Source: a bacterium
Lineage (GTDB): Bacteria > Sysuimicrobiota > Sysuimicrobiia > Sysuimicrobiales > Segetimicrobiaceae
Assembly (NCBI GenBank): GCA_035295165.1
Contig: DATGJN010000017.1
Location: forward strand, 1-50,851
DNA: 50,851 nucleotides
Reading direction: 5' to 3'
Below, one piece after another: positions 9,322-16,009 of the stretch (position 1 is the first letter of the stretch; the number at the start of each line of letters is the position of its first letter). Below the pieces are notes generated by a model that made no database searches, had not been told where the DNA came from, and saw only the letters and a list, made by a program, of their open reading frames with translations. Both the position numbers and the translations under genes were made by a program.

Positions 9322-9813
9322 ATGGCGCCCATCCTTCGCACCCGACGGGATTTCGCTGCTCTGGAAGCGCGCCGGCAACGCGCAGCGCAGCTGTTCGCGC
9401 GTGGCCAGCGCCAAGCCGATGTTGTGCGCGAGTTGCGCGTGTCCCGCGAGACCGCCAGCCGTTGGTACGAAGCGTGGCGGGCGCACGGCGCGGCGGGCCT
9501 GCGCGGAGCCGGGCGCGCCGGCCGGAAGCCACGCCTCGACGCTGCGGCGTTGCAGCGACTGGAGACCGCCCTCGTCCGTGGCCCGACCGATTGGGACTAT
9601 CCCACCCACCTGTGGACGCTGCAGCGGATCGTCACGGTCATCTGGAAAGTCTGTCGCGTCCGCTACTCCGTCCCGCAGACCTGGCGCGTCTTGCGCCACT
9701 TGGGGTGGAGCCGACAACGGCCGGCGCGACAGGCGAAAGAGCGCGATCCCGAGGCAGTGGCCCGCTGGATCCGCACGACGTGGCCGCGGGTAAAAAAAAC
9801 GCCGCCCGCCTGA
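9322..9813 (+). CDS. IS630 family transposase, zero-frame part (orfA)
   Basis: The 163-aa N-terminal product of the IS630 transposase. It carries the DNA-binding half: a helix-turn-helix (LFARGQRQADVVRELRVSRETASRWYEAW), a Gly/Arg linker and a second winged-helix-like segment (TLQRIVTVIWKVCRVRYSVPQTWRVLRHLGWSRQRP). It ends shortly after an A8 run (9792-9799), where the reading frame can slip by -1 into the catalytic part. The start ATG at 9322 is 28 bases inside the left inverted repeat. On its own the product would lack the catalytic triad and could act as a regulator, as in other frameshift-controlled IS elements; this is an inference. Confidence 0.88.
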   Translation: MAPILRTRRDFAALEARRQRAAQLFARGQRQADVVRELRVSRETASRWYEAWRAHGAAGLRGAGRAGRKPRLDAAALQRLETALVRGPTDWDYPTHLWTLQRIVTVIWKVCRVRYSVPQTWRVLRHLGWSRQRPARQAKERDPEAVARWIRTTWPRVKKTPPA

Positions 9814-10355
9814 GGGCGTTGCTGGGCTTCCTGGACGAGAGTGGCTTTACCCAACGGCCGCCGATTCGCGCGACGTGGGCCCCGAAAGGCCGCCCTCCGG
9901 TGGTCGTGGAGCCGTTCAATCATTGGAAGCACCTCTCGGCCATCGGCGCACTGCTGACGACCGGCCACGGACGTCACCCGCGGTGGTCCGTGGCGTTCCA
10001 CCCGGGCCCCGTGCGCAGCGTGCACGTAATCCGGTTCCTGACGGCGCTCCGCCACCACGTGCGCCGTCGCGTGATTCTCGTGTGGGATCGCCTGCCCGCC
10101 CACCGCAGCCGCGTGGTCCAGGAGACGGTCGCCCGATATCGGTCCTGGCTGACCGTCGTGTGGCTGCCGGCGTACGCGCCGGACCTCAATCCCGTCGAGC
10201 AGCTGTGGGCTCATCTCGATGTGACGGCCTTAGCGAACACCCCGGCCGACGAGCTGCGCCTGCTGCGCCGCAGCGTCCGCAACGGGGTTCACCGATTTCG
10301 GCGGCGTCCCGCTGTGAGCCGAGGGTTTCTGAAACACGCCGGGCTCTTTTTTTGA
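9798..10355 (+). CDS. IS630 family transposase, DDE catalytic part (reached by -1 frameshift)
   Basis: The catalytic half of the transposase, in the -1 frame relative to orfA. The heptamer A AAA AAA at 9792-9798 is in the correct phase of orfA (GTA AAA AAA ACG) for -1 slippage, giving VKK then NAARLRALLGFLDESG. The DDE triad is visible as FLDESGF, VILVWDRLPAH and PDLNPVEQLW. The frame has no convincing start codon of its own, so the full transposase (about 344 aa) probably requires frameshifting; the same arrangement is common in IS630 elements. The 3' end runs into a T7 tract just before the right inverted repeat. Confidence 0.88.
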   Translation, partial: NAARLRALLGFLDESGFTQRPPIRATWAPKGRPPVVVEPFNHWKHLSAIGALLTTGHGRHPRWSVAFHPGPVRSVHVIRFLTALRHHVRRRVILVWDRLPAHRSRVVQETVARYRSWLTVVWLPAYAPDLNPVEQLWAHLDVTALANTPADELRLLRRSVRNGVHRFRRRPAVSRGFLKHAGLFF

Positions 10356-10362
10356 TGCTCGA

Positions 10363-10389
10363 GTTATCACTGTATTATGAAAACCTCAT
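10363..10389 (-). repeat. IS630 right inverted repeat
   Basis: Complement of the left end with about seven mismatches, followed directly by TA at 10390-10391. Confidence 0.85.
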
Positions 10390-10795
10390 TAGTTTCGCAA
10401 TGAGCACCGACGATCCGAAGGCGGGACTGATTAGTTCAGTTCTTGGCGCCTACCTCTCTTGGCACATGCGCCCACCCTTATCGCCTACGGTCGAGGCACG
10501 CCTCGAAGCGCAGTGCGGATGCGACAAGTGGCGGCAGGTGAGGGTCTGCGTCCACGCGTGGACGACGCTTGGGACATCGTGCTGACGGCGATGGGGGGCA
10601 CGACCCAGTCGGCATTTGAGAGATGTGAGCAATTTTGCATAGTGGGAAATTGCAGGTCGTGTTACGCTTCATCTAGGCCCGGGGACGATCGACAAGTCGA
10701 TCGACGGTAGGCGTATCGAGCAGAGGAAAGATAGCTGAGGAGATGACGTGCCATGGGCGGCCCCTGGCCGGTCAGAGAGTACCAATCCACAGTAA
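10390..10795. other. Intergenic region after the IS630 element
   Basis: About 400 bases with no gene I can support; short open frames have no family resemblance. A short palindrome-like segment CGACAAGTCGATCG lies near 10687-10700. Confidence 0.3.
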
Positions 10796-10950
10796 TGCGA
10801 GATGTACGTCAAGTTTGGCCCACCCTCACCGAACAAGATGTACAAGCTATGGCCGCATGGAGATGGAGCGCCCGCGGCCAACTCGGCGCGCAACGCAAGA
10901 TCGTCCCCGCGAGGAGGCGTTACAGTGGTTCCACATGCTCTTCATTGGAT
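10796..10950 (+). pseudogene. Possible degraded CsbD-like stress protein gene
   Basis: One frame reads MRDVRQVWPTLTEQDVQAM, close to the KEKWGKLTDDDLEVI core of CsbD-family general stress proteins. A downstream frame reads DRPREEALQWF, similar to the family's C-terminal YGxxREEAxRQVxEW. The two pieces are in different frames, and the segment between them matches poorly, so this would be a frameshifted relic. CsbD and GlsB/YeaQ genes are common neighbours in stress loci, which gives modest support. The resemblance is short and could be chance. Confidence 0.3.
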
Positions 10951-10973
10951 ATTTCGAACAAAGGAGGTATGAG

Positions 10974-11243
10974 ATGAGCATTCTATCATGGATTGTGGTG
11001 GGGATAGTCGGCGGCTGGTTAGGGAGAATGGTAATTCCCGGTGAAGGACCTGGCGGTCTGCTGGGAGACCTCGTGATCGGTGTCGTCGGCGCCATCGTGG
11101 GAGGTTGGATCTTCGGCTTCTTTGGGCACGTGGGCGTCACGGGTGTGAACGTCGGATCCATCATTGTTGCATTCGTCGGAGCCGTGGTCGTGCTCTGGTT
11201 GGTGCGGCAATTGACCGGGATGCGGCATTCCAGGGCGGCGTAG
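10974..11243 (+). CDS. GlsB/YeaQ/YmgE family stress-response membrane protein
   Basis: An 89-aa protein of the transglycosylase-associated protein family (PF04226): three Gly-rich transmembrane helices (SWIVVGIVGGWLGRMV, LGDLVIGVVGAIVGGWIFGFFG and GSIIVAFVGAVVVLWLVRQL) with the conserved GLLGDLVIGVVGAIVGGW signature. Members are small inner-membrane proteins induced under general, acid or envelope stress; no enzymatic activity is established. The ATG at 10974 follows AAAGGAGGTATGAG, a near-perfect ribosome-binding site. A GC-rich hairpin follows 33 bases after the stop codon. Confidence 0.92.
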   Translation: MSILSWIVVGIVGGWLGRMVIPGEGPGGLLGDLVIGVVGAIVGGWIFGFFGHVGVTGVNVGSIIVAFVGAVVVLWLVRQLTGMRHSRAA

Positions 11244-11276
11244 CGTAGCCTGGGTTGTGTTTGTATCCACGTTAGA

Positions 11277-11305
11277 TGGGGGAAGGCGCGCCGGTCCTTC
11301 CCCCA
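11277..11305 (+). terminator. Terminator-like hairpin after the GlsB-like gene
   Basis: A perfect 10-bp stem, TGGGGGAAGG paired with CCTTCCCCCA, with a 9-base loop. No U-tract follows (AGGTAGG), so it may be an mRNA-stabilising or weak terminator structure rather than a classical intrinsic terminator. Confidence 0.55.
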
Positions 11306-11458
11306 AGGTAGGAGCTCGTCTCTCGACAGAACCGTGTTGCCGAACGGCAACGGCCAATTGTCTCAGGACACCGCGGGGGACCCAGTTTCCGCTGATCACC
11401 CTCTAGGATGTGAGAGCGAGTACCTAGCCACTAAGTGAAGTATGTTCGGACCAGATTC

Positions 11459-12631
11459 ATGGAACAAACTGCGGGGTCGGTGTTGACACAGAGGCAACTG
11501 ATCGGTGGCACTGTTACGGTCGTGGCGGTCATTCTCCTCGCCGGGGTAATGATTTGGTTCGTACGCGAGATCGCGGAGATTCTGGTGCTCCTGCTCGTGT
11601 CGGCAGTCCTCGCAACCGCGTGTGCGCCCCTCGTGGGATTTGTGGAGCGGTGGCGGATCGTGGGACGATTCCGGCTCCCCCGGGGAGCCGCGATCGGGGC
11701 GCTCTACCTCGCGATCTTTATCGTTGTCGTGCTCATCTCTGCCATGGTGATCGCGCCGGCCGTCGGGGAAACTCGAAGATTCGTTCAGCAGGCGCCGTCT
11801 CTCCTAACCGAGGGTCGGCAGTGGCTGGCGGGCGTGAGGGTTCAGCGGCCGTGGGTGCCGGACCTCGCAAGTGATCTCGACCATCTTTCGGCGCAAGGTT
11901 CCAATGCTGCCATGCTGGGGTCCGGCGCGGCCGTGCTGGCGCTGCGGCTGGCGGGTGGGCTTGTGGCGGCGATCACGGTACTGGTGGTTACCTTCTATAT
12001 GCTGCTCGAGGGAGCGTCCATCAAGAGCGCCTTTCTCACGGTGTTTCCTCAAGAAGAACGCCCACGGGTGAGCCTCCTTCTCCATCGGATCGGCATGAAG
12101 TTTGGTGGATGGTTGCGTGGGCAACTCCTGCTGGCTGTGTCTGTGGCCGTGCCAGTCTCGCTGGTCCTTCTCGCCATCGGCATCCCCTATCCATTTCTAA
12201 TCGGCGTGATCGCCGGGGTCGGGGAACTCATTCCGCTGGTAGGACTCACCCTTGCAGCGGTCATCGCGGTTCTCGTAACACTGGGGCAACCCGCCTGGCA
12301 GTTGCTGGCTGTGGTCATCTTCTTCGTCGTCGCGATGAATCTGGAGTCGCATATTCTGATCCCTCGGCTCATGGCGCGCGTCCTCGGACTGTCACCACTC
12401 TTGACCATTGTGGCCTTGCTCATTGGAGTGAAATTGCTGGGGCTTCTTGGCGGATTGCTCGCTCTCCCGGTGGCGGCGGCCGTGCAGGTGATGGCGAGGG
12501 AGGTCGTCCAGGAGATCAACTCGCCGGTTCGCCCGCTGGTTTCAGCGGCTCCAATCGAGGACATTGCGAAGCCGCTGCGGGCAACCTCCGCGTGGCGTGC
12601 TGGGCCGGCTGAGTTCCCGAAGGTGAGTTGA
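11459..12631 (+). CDS. AI-2E family transporter (PerM/YdiK-like)
   Basis: A 390-aa polytopic membrane protein of the AI-2E transporter family (PF01594), whose members are proposed exporters of autoinducer-2 or Na+(Li+)/H+ antiporters. It has the usual two N-terminal transmembrane helices (TVVAVILLAGVMIWFVREI, ILVLLLVSAVLATACAPLV), a soluble loop, TM segments with YMLLEG, and a C-terminal bundle containing the family signatures IGVIAGVGELIPLVG and ESHILIPRLMARVLGLSPLLTIVALLIGVKLLGLLGGLLALPVAAA. The ATG at 11459 is preferred; a GTG eight codons upstream (11435) is also possible. The C-terminal 40 residues are hydrophilic and variable. The substrate cannot be told from sequence. Confidence 0.93.
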   Translation: MEQTAGSVLTQRQLIGGTVTVVAVILLAGVMIWFVREIAEILVLLLVSAVLATACAPLVGFVERWRIVGRFRLPRGAAIGALYLAIFIVVVLISAMVIAPAVGETRRFVQQAPSLLTEGRQWLAGVRVQRPWVPDLASDLDHLSAQGSNAAMLGSGAAVLALRLAGGLVAAITVLVVTFYMLLEGASIKSAFLTVFPQEERPRVSLLLHRIGMKFGGWLRGQLLLAVSVAVPVSLVLLAIGIPYPFLIGVIAGVGELIPLVGLTLAAVIAVLVTLGQPAWQLLAVVIFFVVAMNLESHILIPRLMARVLGLSPLLTIVALLIGVKLLGLLGGLLALPVAAAVQVMAREVVQEINSPVRPLVSAAPIEDIAKPLRATSAWRAGPAEFPKVS

Positions 12632-12856
12632 TAGCGGGCAGAGAGTGTCGGCATGGCGGGCTGCAACAGTCATCCGGCGCTACCGGTCGTGTTCTGGCGA
12701 CGACTGGAAGAGGGTATCGCAAGGGGCTCGCTTCCCTGATGAAGCAACGGGCGAGAGGATGCGATGACGCTGCTCTTACGAGCCGTAGGCCGCCGCCGCC
12801 TCCGGAACGTCAAGCGCGCGGGTAAACCGGATCCATCATGAGCGCGAGGTGATCGT

Positions 12857-13231
12857 ATGTCAATAGTCGCTGACGTGAGTCTTGCCATCATCGCGGCGAC
12901 TTGCCTCATCGTGACCGGCGTGACGGTGGCGGTCTTTGTGATGGCTTGGCGCGTCGTTGTTCGGGTACAGACGGTCGTCGCGGCTGCTCAGCGGGTCCTC
13001 CCATTGGTGACGGCAGATCTGCGTAACGTGCTCGTACGCACTGAGGATGTCCTCGGGACTGTGAGTAAGACGCACGCGGTTCTGCAGTCAGGGATCGAAG
13101 CACTTATCCGAATGCAAGACGTGGCGCGACAGGCTGCCCAGACCATCGGCGCGGGCGCCGCCGTGCTTGCGGCGATCCGCGCGGGGCTTCGCTGGTCTCG
13201 CTCGCGTCCGCGCGTGGAGCATCGCGGATGA
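12857..13231 (+). CDS. Small single-pass membrane protein (DUF948-like)
   Basis: A 124-aa protein with one N-terminal transmembrane helix (VSLAIIAATCLIVTGVTVAVFVMAWRVV) followed by a predicted amphipathic helix (VRVQTVVAAAQRVLPLVTADLRNVLVRTEDVLGTVSKTHAVLQSGIEAL) and a basic C-terminus. This layout resembles DUF948-type proteins, but the match is by architecture only. The ATG at 12857 has GCGAGGTGAT just upstream. A 75-codon frame starting with an ATGA overlap at the stop (13228-13455) is very Arg-rich and is not called. Confidence 0.65.
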   Translation: MSIVADVSLAIIAATCLIVTGVTVAVFVMAWRVVVRVQTVVAAAQRVLPLVTADLRNVLVRTEDVLGTVSKTHAVLQSGIEALIRMQDVARQAAQTIGAGAAVLAAIRAGLRWSRSRPRVEHRG

Positions 13232-13601
13232 CAGGCGCGGCACGGCGAAGCGAGGTACGTATGCCCTTCCGCAGCCGCTTGATCTTTCTCTCGATCCGTC
13301 GGGGCACGTCGGCGAAGTTGAAGCTGCGATTGCGCCCACTACGCTCGGAGCGCGTCAGGGTTAAACGACCTTTTCCACCTGTTCGCCGGCACTCCGCGCT
13401 AGGAATTCCAGGACGTGAGCGGACCTTCGAAATCGCCCAGTTCCGCGTCTTGTGAGCATATTTGACCATCTTTTCCGCCCCGAGCCTGCTACCCTGGAAC
13501 GTAGGCACACACAGGCTTCGAGCACGTTGGTCATTGCCCCGTGTCAGACGGCTGTACCAGCGAGCCTGGTCGTCAAGACTCTCACGGAGAGGAGGAATCC
13601 C

Positions 13602-13841
13602 ATGAAATCCTTGCGGATGTTCGGGGGGATCATGCTTGGCGTGTTGATGCTCTCGACGGCGTTCGTTGGAATTGCATCGGCCCAACAGTACCCGACCGTG
13701 TCCAATCTGACACCATTCAGCGCGCAGACGGACTTTATGTCGCTGCCCGGTTATCTCCGGTACGTCTCCTACCAGCAGAGCCAGCAGTGGCTGACGTATA
13801 CGGAAGCCACCCGTATTGTCCAGCAACAGAAGGGCGAGTAG
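13602..13841 (+). CDS. Small exported protein (79 aa)
   Basis: A short protein with a clear Sec signal peptide: basic MKSLR, hydrophobic MFGGIMLGVLMLSTAFVG, then a cleavage-like ASAQQ at about residues 26-30. The mature part is about 52 residues, rich in Gln, Ser and Tyr (SLPGYLRYVSYQQSQQWLTYTEATRIVQQQ). The ATG is preceded by GGAGAGGAGGAATCCC, a very strong ribosome-binding site, which decides the start over the longer frame beginning at 13452. It has no known family; it is presumably periplasmic. Confidence 0.75.
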   Translation: MKSLRMFGGIMLGVLMLSTAFVGIASAQQYPTVSNLTPFSAQTDFMSLPGYLRYVSYQQSQQWLTYTEATRIVQQQKGE

Positions 13842-13846
13842 GCGGT

Positions 13847-13880
13847 CTCGGGCGCAGATCAGGCTACTCTGAGGCCCGAG
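13847..13880 (+). terminator. Hairpin downstream of the small exported protein
   Basis: CTCGGGC (13847-13853) can pair with GCCCGAG (13874-13880) six bases after the stop codon. The 20-base loop and lack of a T-run make it a weak terminator candidate. Confidence 0.4.
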
Positions 13881-14023
13881 GGTGGCCTGGTCTGACGCTC
13901 AGATAGGCGACACAACACCTCGGCTAGGTTTTGCCCGCCACTGGAGACAGTCGGTTGCAGTACACGCCCCGATTGCGGCTTGTCTCGCGCAGATGCGGGG
14001 GAGTGGGGAGGACTGAGCGACGT

Positions 14024-14209
14024 ATGGAGGCTGCGGTCCACGAAAATGGGCGACGGTCATCGCGGGCACTGGCTTCGATACTGCGGCGAATCGGTCTGAC
14101 GTGGGCTCTTACGCTCGCACTGGCAGGATGGTGCGTCGCAGGCGTTGCGGTCCTGGGTGACATGCGGGAGCATCAAGTCGCGCGCAGCCTGGCCGCCGCG
14201 GCGGGTTGA
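14024..14209 (+). CDS. DUF881-type protein, N-terminal membrane part (first half of a split gene)
   Basis: A 61-aa product with a basic N-terminus and one transmembrane helix (LTWALTLALAGWCVAGVAVL) followed by a short helix ending at a TGA. The next frame begins at a TTG overlapping this stop (TTGA) and encodes the DUF881 domain without any membrane anchor. DUF881 proteins normally carry an N-terminal TM helix and a linker fused to the domain, so the two frames together make one expected protein. A -1 shift at the G/T-rich GGCGGGTTGA joins them. It could be a real frameshift mutation, translational coupling or a sequence error. The start ATG 14024 has GGGGAGGA upstream. Confidence 0.6.
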   Translation: MEAAVHENGRRSSRALASILRRIGLTWALTLALAGWCVAGVAVLGDMREHQVARSLAAAAG

Positions 14210-14664
14210 CGGCGATCCCAGGGCCTGGCATCGAAATTGTGCTCTCAGATGCCACCCGGGCACTCTCGTCGGACGATCCAAGCGCTGCGTTGGTGCAAGA
14301 CGGAGATGTGGTATTGCTGAACATGATGTTGCGGTATGGCGGGGCTCAGGCCGTCGCCGTCAACGGAGAACGAATCACGGCACAGAGCACCATTGTGTCG
14401 TCCGGTCCAACCCTCCTGATCGATGGACGCCGAACGGTCGGGCCATTTCACGTGACGGCGATCGGCGATCCTATAGTGCTCCGAGGGGCCGTAGAGGCCC
14501 GTGGCGGGGTTCTTGATGGCCTGCGCCGAGCTGGTCTTGGCGTGCACGTCACCACGAAACAGGCCATGGTCGTTCCGGCCGGAGCCAGTGAGCAGTGGGA
14601 ACGCGTCGTCCCCCCTCTCCGCGACTCGGCGACTCCACGTGCCGCTCGGATGGACACCCCGTGA
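14206..14664 (+). CDS. DUF881 domain protein (second half of a split gene)
   Basis: A 152-aa frame that covers most of a DUF881 domain (PF05949): IPGPGIEIVLSDA, then VVLLNMMLRYGGAQAVAVNGERIT, ...TIVSSGPTLLIDGR, then FHVTAIGDPIVLRGAVEARGGVLDGLR and a final VTVPA-like MVVPAGAS. These are the conserved blocks of the family, whose members are extracytoplasmic, membrane-anchored and often encoded near division or sporulation genes. Function is unknown. The anchor lies in the preceding frame (14024-14209). Translation could start at the overlapping TTG, but a single fused protein is more likely ancestral. Confidence 0.75.
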   Translation: MTAIPGPGIEIVLSDATRALSSDDPSAALVQDGDVVLLNMMLRYGGAQAVAVNGERITAQSTIVSSGPTLLIDGRRTVGPFHVTAIGDPIVLRGAVEARGGVLDGLRRAGLGVHVTTKQAMVVPAGASEQWERVVPPLRDSATPRAARMDTP

Positions 14665-14842
14665 CCTCGGATCGATGACGAGGAGGTAGCGGGGGCTCGT
14701 CTCGATCGGCGCTATTCACTAGGCTTGGCGCGATCGCGCGGCGCGAAGCGGTCCAATTGCGACGGGATCCGCACCGAAGCCTGATGTCAGATGCAAGTGC
14801 AAGCGGGAGGAATCCGCTAGGCGCGCTGACGGAGGTGGCGTC

Positions 14843-15187
14843 ATGATCGTCATGAACGCGAGGGACCAGATCCGCGAACTTCAGGCGTTCTTCGATCTCT
14901 CTGAGGCCAAGCTCGGCCAGGTTCTGGGCGTGCGAGAGCGCACGATCGGACAATGGCGGTCTGGCGGCCTCGCGCCTCAGGGAGTGGACAGACTAGAGCT
15001 CGAGCGAATCCTCGCAGTGAAGGACTTGCTCGTGGATCGGTACAAAAGCGTCGACAAGGCCCGCGAGTGGCTGAACGCGCCGACCATGGCCTTTGGCGGG
15101 CCCACGCCACTGAAGATTCTCCTGTCCCGCAGCGTATCCGACGTGCTTGGGTATCTCGAGATGCCCGACGAGGCCGTGTATTCTTAA
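14843..15187 (+). CDS. Xre/MbcA/ParS-type protein with antitoxin-like C-terminal domain
   Basis: A 114-aa protein. The N-terminal half is a helix-turn-helix (LQAFFDLSEAKLGQVLGVRERTIGQWRSGG). The C-terminal half (about residues 55-110) resembles the MbcA/ParS/Xre toxin-binding domain, ending in the characteristic REWLNAPTMAFGGPTPLKIL... segment with a helix after it. In RES-Xre and related toxin-antitoxin modules this domain covers the toxin. No RES-like toxin gene is adjacent; the next gene, 40 bases downstream on the same strand, is an RNA polymerase omega-like gene. The start ATG 14843 follows ACGGAGGTGGCGTC. Confidence 0.8.
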   Translation: MIVMNARDQIRELQAFFDLSEAKLGQVLGVRERTIGQWRSGGLAPQGVDRLELERILAVKDLLVDRYKSVDKAREWLNAPTMAFGGPTPLKILLSRSVSDVLGYLEMPDEAVYS

Positions 15188-15227
15188 CGGCGACATCTGA
15201 AATGTTGACTGTCTGGAGAGGAAGATA

Positions 15228-15473
15228 ATGCGCACACGCCCGCTTGAGGAACTACTAGCCAGGGTCTCACCACGGTATGCACTCGTGAATGTGGTGGCCG
15301 CTCGGGCCCGGCAGTTGATTGCGGGAGATCTGCCCGCCATCGAGACAACGATGCGCAATCCTGTGCTCATCGCAATGGAAGAAATTGCGCTGGGAAAGCT
15401 GCACCTGGAAACCCGAAGAGCGGCCGGTGCGCCCGAGAAAGATCCGGAGTTAGTTGAGGTTTCACAGGTCTGA
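15228..15473 (+). CDS. rpoZ: RNA polymerase omega subunit (RpoZ-like)
   Basis: An 81-aa protein with the omega-subunit core: VSPRYALVNVVAARARQLIAG (the helix with the conserved A-x-RARQL), then NPVLIAMEEIALGKLHLE. Omega binds the beta' C-terminus and aids RNA polymerase assembly. The family match is clear although the C-terminal tail (PEKDPELVEVSQV) is short. The ATG follows GAGAGGAAGATA. Canonical rpoZ lies next to gmk; here it is in an Xre-like/omega pair, so this could be a second, specialised omega. The position just before a transposon border and a relic region supports that idea but does not prove it. Confidence 0.85.
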   Translation: MRTRPLEELLARVSPRYALVNVVAARARQLIAGDLPAIETTMRNPVLIAMEEIALGKLHLETRRAAGAPEKDPELVEVSQV

Positions 15474-16009
15474 TATTCTACCTGGTCCGACAGATTCTCG
15501 CGATCCACGAGGTTGTGGCCTCGATGTCGCATCGACGGGGGTGATTTCTGTCATCGATCTTCTCGCGGTTCCGACCGTTTTGTTCCCTCCAGCCGACGCA
15601 GGATCTGTGAACTCAGCTCCCCCTGATGCTCGATCGAGGCGGTCTGCAGCTCCTCGGCCTTCTGGTTGATCTCGAAGTCGGTGTTCAGATGTACATAACC
15701 CTCCCCTTTTGTACAGCCTGCGACAGATCGGCTCCCGTGCGCCTGTGGTCGCCGGCATTGGAACTTACCGAGGATGCACCAGGGCACGCCGAGACGCCAT
15801 TCGGCACGAATGCGAGTGCCCGAATACCCCGGTGCCGCAGAAACAACCCGTCTTTAGGCAGTCGATAGACGTGCGGTTGCTCGGCTACGCGTGACGGGCA
15901 GAACCGACGAAACTCTCCTCGGCCCACCCCGATCTCCGCGAGAACCACTCGACCGGCCCCGGGGTATCCGACTATCCGCTCCGCCGCGGAATGCAGACTT
16001 GTCCCTTAG
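15474..16009. other. Intergenic region left of the IS5 element
   Basis: About 535 bases with no intact gene. The only coding-like signal is the short minus-strand frame at 15551-15696, annotated separately. The IS5 element has inserted at TTAG 16006-16009. Confidence 0.35.
15551..15696 (-). pseudogene. Possible small helical protein gene with shifted start
   Basis: A minus-strand frame encodes a charged, helical 45-residue segment (LNTDFEINQKAEELQTASIE, then HQGELSSQILRRLEGTKRSE). A strong GGGGAGGG site and an ATG (15694-15696) lie directly upstream but in another frame, giving only MYI before a stop. One base gained or lost after the ATG would restore a protein of about 48 aa. This suggests a small gene broken at its start; coding status is uncertain. 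Confidence 0.3.

Larger units (their letters stand above)
9268..10389 (+). mobile_element. IS630-family insertion sequence, complete
   Basis: A complete 1122-bp IS. The imperfect terminal inverted repeats are about 27 bp: the left end reads ATGATGTTTTCGTAATATAG and the right end, complemented, ATGAGGTTTTCATAATACAG. Both ends are flanked by TA (9266-9267 and 10390-10391), the target duplication typical of the IS630/Tc1-mariner superfamily. The transposase is carried in two overlapping frames joined by a poly-A slippery run. The ends and ORFs look intact, so it may be active. Confidence 0.93.

Noticed and set aside
12764-12841. 25-codon frame MTLLLRAVGRRRLRNVKRAG... with a GAGAGG leader
   Set aside because: Too short to separate from chance; at most the relic of a small gene.
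13228-13455. 75-codon frame starting in an ATGA overlap with the DUF948-like gene
   Set aside because: The start position is attractive, but the translation is extremely Arg-rich with no predicted structure and a poor start signal.
13104-13826. 240-codon minus-strand frame
   Set aside because: It covers parts of three plus-strand features including the strongly initiated exported protein; Arg-rich and without motifs.
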